This document shows, piece by piece, positions 15,008-19,820 of a stretch of DNA of 19,820 nt. The position numbers were made by a program, and so were the translations under genes. This DNA comes from Phycisphaerae bacterium (GTDB lineage: Bacteria > Planctomycetota > Phycisphaerae > UBA1845 > Fen-1342): assembly GCA_022842805.1 (NCBI GenBank), contig JALHOX010000024.1, positions 1 to 19,820 of the forward strand, written 5' to 3'. Each line of letters starts with the position of its first letter. Positions within the stretch are counted from its first letter, which is position 1. Below the pieces are notes generated by a model. The model had not been told where the DNA came from, ran no database searches, and saw only the letters and a program-made list of their open reading frames with translations.

Positions 15008-16166
15008 CCGCGCGGCCGCTCTCACGGCTGTCCTGGCGTGGGCCGTGCCGTTGTCAATCGGCGCAGCGCCCGCCCGTGCCGCCGAACAACCCACGACCGC
15101 CTCCGCTCCGGCGCCACTCGCCCCCGACGAAGCCCGCGCGATATACGAAATTAAACGCCGTGGCATTAAGTATCTGATCTCCGCTCAGGAAGCCTCCGGC
15201 GCCTGGGCCGGCGAGACGGGCGTCGGCATCACCGCGCTGTGCGCCCGTGCGCTGGCGGAATCGCCCGACATCGGCCCCGACCACGCCGCCGTCAAGCGGG
15301 CCGTCGAGTTCGTCATCGCCGCTCAGCGTCCCGATGGCGGCATCTACTCCGCCGAGGGATTGCTCAAAAACTACGAGACCAGCGTCGCCGTCTCGATGCT
15401 CAGCCGACTGCCGGGCGACAAGCACCGCCCCGCGATCGACAAAGCCGTCGCGTTTCTCAAGGACGGCCAGTGGGACGAATCGGAGGACAAACGCCCCGAC
15501 GACCCGTGGTACGGCGGCGCGGGTTACGGCCGCGGCCAGCGCCCCGACATGTCCAACGTGCAGATCATGCTCGACGCGCTGCGCGATAGCGGCCTGCCGC
15601 CGAGCGACCCGGCCTATCAGAAGGCGCTGGTCTTCATCCAGCGCTCGCAGATGCGCGGCGAATCCAACGATCAGCCCTTCGCCCGCGGCTCCGTCCAGGG
15701 CGGCTTCATCTACTCGCCCGCCAACGGCGGCGAGAGCAAGGCCGGCGAAGTCGAGATCGACGGCCGCCGCGAGCTTTGCTGCTACGGCTCGATGACCTAT
15801 GCCGGCTTGAAGAGCATGATCTATGCCGGCTTAAACCGCGACGACTCGCGCGTGCAGGCGGCGGTCGGCTGGATTACGCGAAATTGGACGCTGGACCAGA
15901 ACCCCAACTATCCGAACCGCTCGCAAGAGGGCCTCTATTACTTTTACATGACGCTTGCACGTGCCCTCGCGGCCTATGGCGACGACGAGCTGACGCTCGC
16001 CAAGGGTGACAAGATTCGCTGGCGCGACGAGCTGACCGTCGCTCTTCAAAAGCGCCAGGAACCGGACGGCCGGTGGGTCAATCGGGAAGACCGCTGGATG
16101 GAGGGACGCCCGGAGCTGACGACGGCGTATGCGCTGATCGCGCTGAACGCGGCGTATCCGAAGTAG
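15000..16166 (+). CDS. Exported alpha/alpha-toroid protein (prenyltransferase/squalene-oxidase repeats)
   Basis: 388 residues. A signal peptide (MRSRAAALTAVLAWAVPLSI, cleavage near ARAAEQ) is followed by repeated units of the squalene-cyclase/prenyltransferase barrel. They are YLISAQEASGAWAGETGVGI (58-77), FVIAAQRPDGGIYSAEGLLK (104-123), FIQRSQ...GSVQGGFIYS (212-239), GLYYFYMTLARALAAYG (311-327) and ALQKRQEPDGRWVN (348-361). No DxDD or DCTAE cyclase motif is visible, and an exported location is wrong for isoprenoid cyclisation. A carbohydrate- or protein-binding role, as suggested for other exported toroids, is more likely (inference). ATG 15000 overlaps the zincin stop (15005-15007); ATG 14988 would add four residues. 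Confidence 0.88.
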   Translation: MRSRAAALTAVLAWAVPLSIGAAPARAAEQPTTASAPAPLAPDEARAIYEIKRRGIKYLISAQEASGAWAGETGVGITALCARALAESPDIGPDHAAVKRAVEFVIAAQRPDGGIYSAEGLLKNYETSVAVSMLSRLPGDKHRPAIDKAVAFLKDGQWDESEDKRPDDPWYGGAGYGRGQRPDMSNVQIMLDALRDSGLPPSDPAYQKALVFIQRSQMRGESNDQPFARGSVQGGFIYSPANGGESKAGEVEIDGRRELCCYGSMTYAGLKSMIYAGLNRDDSRVQAAVGWITRNWTLDQNPNYPNRSQEGLYYFYMTLARALAAYGDDELTLAKGDKIRWRDELTVALQKRQEPDGRWVNREDRWMEGRPELTTAYALIALNAAYPK

Positions 16167-16191
16167 GGGGGCTGTGGGCGGTAGGGGGGGG
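16166..16191 (+). other. G-tract cluster with G-quadruplex potential after the toroid stop
   Basis: Runs of 6, 3 and 8 guanines (16166-16171, 16176-16178, 16184-16191) start at the last base of the stop codon. The 8-G run can supply two tracts, so a four-tract quadruplex could form in the mRNA 3' end or in DNA. Confidence 0.45.
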
Positions 16192-16270
16192 CAGCGAGGA
16201 CATTGCCGCATCGTCATGGGGCCCGCCTCGCCTTCTTTGTTGATCTAAGCACCAGCGCCGCCAAACTCCC

Positions 16271-16299
16271 TTGACCGATCGGAATTGTTGCATCATCAT
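16271..16299 (+). promoter_or_regulatory. Candidate sigma-70-like promoter for the recombinase cluster
   Basis: TTGACC (16271-16276, 5 of 6 to the -35 consensus) is 17 bases before CATCAT (16294-16299, 4 of 6 to the -10 consensus). Transcription would start near 16306, about 20 bases before ATG 16327. The -10 lies within the inverted repeat at 16275-16319. Confidence 0.4.
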
Positions 16300-16319
16300 G
16301 ATGCAACATTACTGATCGG
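16275..16319. promoter_or_regulatory. 45-bp imperfect inverted repeat, candidate operator or recombinase-binding site
   Basis: Arms 16275-16296 and 16298-16319 match at 19 of 22 positions around a single central base. The inner 21 bases (16287-16307) are perfectly symmetrical, with arm GTTGCATCAT. The repeat ends 7 bases before the recombinase start and covers the candidate -10 element. This is the layout of an autoregulatory operator; the arm size also suits tyrosine-recombinase binding, although a 6-8 bp crossover spacer is not evident. Confidence 0.6.
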
Positions 16320-16326
16320 AGACGCA

Positions 16327-17055
16327 ATGGTCCGCGCGCCGTGGGAAATCACGACCGACATGTTCCTCTCGCTCGAGGAAGCCGCCCGGCTTCTGGCCTA
16401 TGTGCGCGCCGCCGCCGAACGCGAACCATCAGCGGCCACACTGATCGACCGCGTGGTGATCGAGGGCCTGCTCTTCAGCGGGCTGCGCTGCTCAGAATTC
16501 TGCGCCCTCACCGTCGCCGACGTGCGGCTCGATCCCGCCGCTCCGCGCTTCGTCGTTCGCGGCAAGCGCGACGCCCGTGAAGTCCACCTGCCGCGCCATG
16601 TCGCCGCGTTCCTGCGTGACTATCTGCGGCGGCTCCGGCCCGCGACGATCGCCGCCGACGCGCGGCGATCCGACGCGCAGCAGCCGTTTGTGCTGAGCGA
16701 GCGCGGCCAGCGAATGGACCGCACGACGCTCTATCGCCGCGTGGTGCGCGTGCTGAGCGAGTGTGGTTTTGCCGAACGGGCGAGCGTGCAACTGCTCCGA
16801 CATACCTACGGTTATCTGGCTTATCGCCTGAGCGGCGGCAATCTTCTGTTTGTGCAACGGCAGCTCGGGCACGCTCACCCGATGGTGACCGCCATTTACG
16901 CCGCTCTGGTTGATGAAGACTACGCCGCCATCGCGGACGACCTGTCGTTGCAATCGCCGCCGCGCAAATCGCGCGGCGCCAAGAGTCCCCCCGCGCGGAC
17001 GAAGCGCGGCCCCCGATCCACCTCAAAAAAAGGAGACGAGCATGCCCGTCGTTGA
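16327..17055 (+). CDS. Catalytic-domain-only tyrosine recombinase
   Basis: 242 residues. It would cut and rejoin DNA through a phosphotyrosine. Active-site residues in order: R54 (SGLRCSE), K80 (VRGKRDA), R158 and H159 (QLLRHTYGY), H182 (QLGHAHP) and the nucleophile Y191 (VTAIYAAL). The first histidine of the usual HxxR box is replaced by Q155. The domain begins almost at residue 1, so the N-terminal SAM-like core-binding domain (about 100 residues) of XerC/XerD and integrases is missing. The tail (209-242) is Lys/Arg/Pro-rich and may help bind DNA. The start ATG 16327 was chosen over TTG 16285, which would translate the inverted repeat. The gene overlaps the ACP gene by 14 bp. No attachment sites or other phage/integron genes are present, so it does not mark an obvious mobile element. 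Confidence 0.87.
   Translation: MVRAPWEITTDMFLSLEEAARLLAYVRAAAEREPSAATLIDRVVIEGLLFSGLRCSEFCALTVADVRLDPAAPRFVVRGKRDAREVHLPRHVAAFLRDYLRRLRPATIAADARRSDAQQPFVLSERGQRMDRTTLYRRVVRVLSECGFAERASVQLLRHTYGYLAYRLSGGNLLFVQRQLGHAHPMVTAIYAALVDEDYAAIADDLSLQSPPRKSRGAKSPPARTKRGPRSTSKKGDEHARR
17031..17035 (+). promoter_or_regulatory. Strong Shine-Dalgarno AGGAG inside the recombinase 3' end
   Basis: AGGAG lies 6 bases before ATG 17042 and directly after a run of seven adenines (17025-17031). It fixes the ACP start and couples its translation to the recombinase gene. Confidence 0.8.
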
Positions 17056-17464
17056 CCGGGATCTGTTTGCGGATGTGCGCGAGATGCTGGTGCAGGTTCT
17101 GGCGGTCGATGAGTCCGAGGTCCGCCGCGAGTCGCGGTTCTTCGACGACCTTGCCGGCGAGTCGATCGACGTACTCGAATTGTCGTTTCTGGCCGAGAAG
17201 CGCTACGGCATCCCGATTCGGTTCGAGGCCATGTTCAAGCCGACCGCGGTCGCGGGCGCCTCGCCGGCCCTTGGCGAAGCGGCGCTGGCCGATTTGCGGA
17301 CGCGCCTCGATTTCATCGATTGGTCGTCCCTGCCCGCGACGCCCTCGATCGACGATTTGAAGTCGATTTTCACGGTCGACACGATCGTTCGACTGTTGGA
17401 GCAGAAGCTCGCCGGGCGCGCCGATGCAACTTCGCCTTCTGTGGCCCAGCCACCACGCCTATAA
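17042..17464 (+). CDS. Long acyl-carrier-protein-like protein
   Basis: 140 residues against about 80 for a housekeeping ACP. The N-terminal helix DLFADVREMLVQVLAVDESE (7-26) and the segment FFDDLAGESIDVLEL (33-47) fit an ACP. S41 of GESIDV would carry 4'-phosphopantetheine (standard motif GxDS[LI]; here the Asp before Ser is Glu). LAEKRYGIPI (50-59) is the usual helix II end. An insertion-like region RTRLDFIDWSSLPATPSIDD (86-105) precedes the last helix SIFTVDTIVRLLEQKL (108-123), and the C-terminal 15 residues look disordered. It could hold an acyl or other thioester intermediate, but no synthase, ligase or phosphopantetheinyl transferase is adjacent. It overlaps the recombinase gene and precedes the J-protein gene by 54 bp. 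Confidence 0.85.
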   Translation: MPVVDRDLFADVREMLVQVLAVDESEVRRESRFFDDLAGESIDVLELSFLAEKRYGIPIRFEAMFKPTAVAGASPALGEAALADLRTRLDFIDWSSLPATPSIDDLKSIFTVDTIVRLLEQKLAGRADATSPSVAQPPRL

Positions 17465-17465
17465 T
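17460..17465 (+). promoter_or_regulatory. Perfect TATAAT, possible internal promoter for the J-domain gene
   Basis: TATAAT spans the ACP stop codon, 53 bases before ATG 17519. It stands out in GC-rich DNA, but the -35 position (about 17437-17442, TTCTGT) is a poor match, so it may be coincidental. Confidence 0.3.
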
Positions 17466-17518
17466 GCCCTCGGAGTCAGAGGAAAGAAGCTCGCGCTGGA
17501 ACGGATCATCGCAACGTT

Positions 17519-18037
17519 ATGACTGGCACGCGCATCAAGCCGAAGCAGAGCCCGTTTGCGCGCCAGTATCGCGCGCTGGGGCTGTCGCCCGATGCGGATT
17601 TGGCACAGTTGCAGCAGGCGTTTCGCGAGCTTGTCCGTAAGCACCACCCCGACGTCAATCCTCACATCCGCGGCCACGACCGCTTCGTCGAAATCGTCGA
17701 GGCTTATCGCGTGTTGCGCGAGCGGATGGAGCACGCCCCCGACGACGAAAACTGGGGCCAGTGTCCGAAGTGTCGGCACTACCGCGACCTCTTCGATCCG
17801 CTCGGCAATGGGCGCTGCTGTGCCGCCTGCCTGCTCAGCGCTCCCTATCGCGGCCGCATGCTCCCCGGCCCCGTCCTCAAGCTCGCCCGCCATCTGGGCG
17901 TCATCGGCGCCTACAGCGCGGCGGTCCTCTTCACGACCCAATTCGTCGCCACGCAGACGCCGCTCGCGGCCTTCGCGGCGATCGGGCTAACGGTGTTCGG
18001 ACTGGGGTTGCTGGCGTATGAAGTGATCACGGCCTGA
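17519..18037 (+). CDS. Membrane-anchored J-domain protein with cysteine cluster
   Basis: 172 residues. An N-terminal J domain (about 14-70) contains the HPD triad (43-45, KHHPDVN) required to stimulate DnaK ATPase. Next come CPKC (82-85) and CCAAC (100-104), which could form a small zinc ribbon. Two C-terminal hydrophobic stretches (about 126-145 and 149-171) predict a hairpin in the inner membrane, leaving the J domain in the cytoplasm to recruit DnaK there. It lacks the Gly/Phe-rich and client-binding domains of DnaJ, so it is a specialised type III co-chaperone. It follows the ACP gene by 54 bp on the same strand, suggesting one operon, though TATAAT just upstream may give separate transcription. 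Start at MTGTRIK; only a weak ribosome site is visible. Confidence 0.87.
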   Translation: MTGTRIKPKQSPFARQYRALGLSPDADLAQLQQAFRELVRKHHPDVNPHIRGHDRFVEIVEAYRVLRERMEHAPDDENWGQCPKCRHYRDLFDPLGNGRCCAACLLSAPYRGRMLPGPVLKLARHLGVIGAYSAAVLFTTQFVATQTPLAAFAAIGLTVFGLGLLAYEVITA

Positions 18038-18063
18038 GTGCGTGAGACGGGCGAACGTTTGAT

Positions 18064-18090
18064 GTGCCACGGCTCTGCGAGCCGTGGCAC
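18064..18090. repeat. Perfect palindrome between convergent genes (REP-like or bidirectional terminator)
   Basis: GTGCCACGGCTC (18064-18075) and GAGCCGTGGCAC (18079-18090) form a perfect 12-bp stem with loop TGC. It lies in the 89-bp gap between the J-protein stop and the RNase D stop, so it could stop transcription from both sides, although no T tracts flank it. The sequence has the look of short palindromes dispersed in planctomycete genomes; only one copy is in this window. Confidence 0.7.
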
Positions 18091-18126
18091 CATCCACGAA
18101 AAGCTTGCCCCGCCACGCGCAACGCT

Positions 18127-19485
18127 TCAATCGCCGCGTTTCTTCCGCTTTGCCTTCTCCGGCTTCTCATCCGGCGCCGCCGCAGCAGGGACCGCCTCCG
18201 CGGCCGGCTTCTCCGCGCCGTTGGCCTGCGAATCGTGCGGTCCGATGTCGCGCAACACAACGTCGAGCCGCGGCGACTTGGGCCAGCCGGTGAAGTGCAG
18301 CTGGCAGCGGCCGCGCAGCAGGTCGAGCAGGCGCTCTCCGAGGAACTCGAGTCGCCAGCCGCGAAGCAGGGGGGGCACCGTGTCGACGCCACCCAGTTCA
18401 TATTCGATCAGCTCGCGCAGTCGGCTCGCCCCGCCCAAGAGGTCGTGGCTCAGCTCCTGCTCAAAGCACACCGCCCGCGACACCGCCGAGAGCAGGTCGA
18501 TCGTCGAGCGCATCATCGCCGTCTCTTCGCGCGTTTCAACCGGCTGCGGCCATTTCTCCTTCGGAGTCGCGCGACATTCCTCGATCACGTCGACGAGCGC
18601 CTGCGTCACTTTCGCGTTTCGCGCCTGTGGAAAGCCGCGCAGCACCGCCAGCTCGCGCGCGTGACGCGGGCGGCGACGGGCGAGTTCGACCAAAATGTCA
18701 TCGCGGATCAGCGCTCGCACGGGCCGATTCTTTTCCTGCGCCCAGGCGTCGCGCCATTTGAGCAAGCGTTCGAGCGTCAACATCCCCAGTCCGTCGAGGC
18801 TCTTGCTGCCGCGAAGCTTCTGCACGCGATCCGCAACCGGCGGCACATAGTGCTCGCTCGATTCGAATCGCAGAAACTCCTCCATCGCCCACGCGGTGCG
18901 CTTGCGTCGCTCGAGCTCGCGCGAAAGTTTGCCGTACATCGACGGCAGATGCGCCACGTCGTCGATCGCGTAGCGGATTTGCTCGTCGGTCAGCGGGCGG
19001 ATCGACCAGTCGGTCAGCGTCTGCCCCTTGCGCAGCCGCTTGCGCCGCAGCACCTCGACCAGCCGAGTCAGGCTCAGCGGATAGCCATAGCCCGCGAAGC
19101 CCGCGGCGATCTGCACGTCGAAGACGTTCCGCGGCGGCTTGCCGCTGGCCCGCAGGCAGACTTCGAAATCCTCTTTGCCGGCGTGAACGATGGTGACGAT
19201 TTGCGGGTCGGTCACCAGATCCCAAAAGGGCTTGAGATCGATGGTCGGCGCCATCGGGTCGATCAGCACCGGCTTCTCGCCCGCGCCGCCGCCGACCGCC
19301 TGCACCAGGCAGAGGCGGGCTTCGTAGGTGTCGTCGCGGATAAATTCGGTGTCGAACGCGAAGGAGCCCGCCGCGCGCCAGCGGGCGCAAAGGCGTTCCA
19401 GTTCGGCCTGATCGCAGAGCAACTCTTGCGCCGGTTCGGCTGATTCGGGGGAGTGGTCGAGTGTGTCGCGGTCGGGCTGAGGCAT
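18127..19485 (-). CDS. rnd: RNase D-like 3'-5' exoribonuclease (DEDDy) with HRDC domain
   Basis: 452 residues. It trims 3' ends of tRNA and other structured RNA precursors in the cytoplasm. The DEDDy active site is complete: D45/E47 in FDTEF (Exo I), D106 in HAGKEDFE with FDVQIAAGF (Exo II), and Y172/D176 in RYAIDDVAHL (Exo III). An HRDC-type helical domain follows (about 225-300, with LDGLGMLTLERLLKWRDAWA). A further domain about 325-412 includes PPLLRGWRLEFLGERLLDLL (371-390), as in non-enterobacterial RNase D proteins. The tail (about 420-452) is Ala/Glu/Lys-rich and basic at its end, probably RNA-contacting. The frame is open upstream to 19626, but residues before MPQPDRDTL show no family similarity. 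It converges on the J-protein gene. Confidence 0.93.
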   Translation of the reverse strand: MPQPDRDTLDHSPESAEPAQELLCDQAELERLCARWRAAGSFAFDTEFIRDDTYEARLCLVQAVGGGAGEKPVLIDPMAPTIDLKPFWDLVTDPQIVTIVHAGKEDFEVCLRASGKPPRNVFDVQIAAGFAGYGYPLSLTRLVEVLRRKRLRKGQTLTDWSIRPLTDEQIRYAIDDVAHLPSMYGKLSRELERRKRTAWAMEEFLRFESSEHYVPPVADRVQKLRGSKSLDGLGMLTLERLLKWRDAWAQEKNRPVRALIRDDILVELARRRPRHARELAVLRGFPQARNAKVTQALVDVIEECRATPKEKWPQPVETREETAMMRSTIDLLSAVSRAVCFEQELSHDLLGGASRLRELIEYELGGVDTVPPLLRGWRLEFLGERLLDLLRGRCQLHFTGWPKSPRLDVVLRDIGPHDSQANGAEKPAAEAVPAAAAPDEKPEKAKRKKRGD

Positions 19486-19780
19486 GGGCGGCCGGCACCA
19501 ACTGCTTTCGAGGCTGGGGGCTGCCGACACGCGGGGCGCGTCGGGCCGCAAGCGGGAGAAACAATTACCTGGCGGCGACGGGCACGGTGGATTCGCCCAG
19601 GCGGCATCCTTGCCGCGAGCGATCAACCGGGTCGGAAATTCCGAGCCTCGCCGCGTCGCGCATCCAGTCTGACCAGGCTTCCTTGCCGATCAGCCGTCTT
19701 TCGCTATCGACGAAGCGTGCGCGTCAGCCGCGAAATCCGCCGCGCAGGACGCACGACCTGCGCAGCGCAAATTCTGAAAA
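19486..19780. other. Non-coding stretch upstream of the RNase D gene
   Basis: These 295 bases should contain the RNase D promoter on the minus strand. I see no clear promoter pair, tRNA or regulatory RNA. Open frames here have no recognisable protein signature. The only evident structure is the inverted repeat at 19742-19763. Confidence 0.5.
19742..19763 (-). terminator. Candidate hairpin terminator after the edge gene
   Basis: GCGCAGG (19742-19748) and CCTGCGC (19757-19763) form a 7-bp stem with an 8-base loop, extendable by three pairs including one G-U. It lies 17 bases past the TAA that may end a minus-strand gene entering from the right edge. No T tract follows. Confidence 0.35.
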
Positions 19781-19820
19781 TTACACGCCGATCTTGAAGC
19801 GCAGATAACGGTTGATCGTC
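19781..19820 (-). CDS. Possible C-terminus of a minus-strand gene cut by the right edge
   Basis: One minus-strand frame reads TINRYLRFKIGV and ends in TAA at 19783-19781. A hairpin follows it. Twelve residues are too few to identify a family, and another frame could be used, so this is a tentative call. Confidence 0.3.
   Translation of the reverse strand, partial: TINRYLRFKIGV

Noticed and set aside
16285..16326. TTG start extending the recombinase by 14 residues
   Set aside because: It would translate the inverted repeat (LHHHDATLLIGDA), lies over the candidate promoter and has no ribosome site.
16327..18037. The recombinase as part of an integrated element or integron
   Set aside because: No tRNA-end attachment site, direct-repeat boundaries, attC-like repeats, transposase or phage genes nearby; flanks are ordinary chromosomal genes.
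18064..19443. 459-codon plus-strand open frame opposite RNase D
   Set aside because: No motif; it starts in the palindrome and mirrors the DEDDy exonuclease gene.
19486..19626. N-terminal extension of RNase D to 19626
   Set aside because: The extra 47 residues are Pro/Arg/Ser-rich and outside the family; ATG 19485 gives a normal N-terminus.
19486..19780. A tRNA or small RNA in the right-hand gap
   Set aside because: No T-arm GGTTCGA-type sequence, acceptor pairing or cloverleaf could be found on either strand.

Overview
The window looks like chromosomal DNA of a GC-rich planctomycete, probably from or near the Phycisphaerae. This is inferred from content, not from a marker gene. The clues are an ECF sigma factor next to a transmembrane Ser/Thr kinase, a secreted enzyme with a C-terminal dockerin-like tail reading GDMNCDG...SVGDIA, an NHL-repeat surface protein with a CGTCG/hydrophobic/RRR tail, and weak or absent Shine-Dalgarno sites at many starts. 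No rRNA, tRNA, CRISPR array or insertion sequence was seen. Two perfect 16-bp parS sites (TGTTTCACGTGAAACA) lie 8.1 kb apart, at 1124-1139 and 9229-9244. They suggest that the segment is close to the chromosome origin.

Layout. Bases 1-973 (-) hold a KAP P-loop NTPase cut by the left edge. parS 1 follows, then glycyl-tRNA synthetase (1178-2968, -) with a low-GC insertion. A secreted NHL/DUF11 protein (3316-5055, +) converges on a CHASE2 Ser/Thr kinase (5099-7465, -), which follows its partner ECF sigma factor (7496-8086, -) by 30 bp. Next come an exported protein of unknown function carrying parS 2 in its signal-peptide region (8337-9302, -) and a secreted agmatine-deiminase-family enzyme with a dockerin tail (9462-11165, -).

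A lipoate ligase/octanoyltransferase (11418-12155, +) converges on a three-gene minus-strand operon: pabA/trpG glutaminase (13895-14494), a small lipoprotein (13165-13905) and pyrF (12217-13143). Divergent from it are two overlapping plus-strand genes, a minimal zincin (14639-15007) and an exported alpha/alpha-toroid protein (15000-16166). The most unusual block follows: a catalytic-domain-only tyrosine recombinase (16327-17055), a long acyl-carrier protein (17042-17464) and a membrane-anchored J-domain protein (17519-18037). It sits behind an inverted repeat that overlaps a candidate promoter. It converges on an RNase D-like exonuclease (18127-19485, -) with a perfect palindrome between them. 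The last 40 bases may hold the C-terminus of another minus-strand gene.

Housekeeping genes (glyS, pyrF, pabA, lipoylation, RNase D) are mixed with exported and signalling proteins. No single pathway unites the window. The best candidates for undescribed biology are the recombinase-ACP-J-protein cluster, the parS pair with one site in coding DNA, and two genes (glyS, kinase) whose domains differ in base composition.
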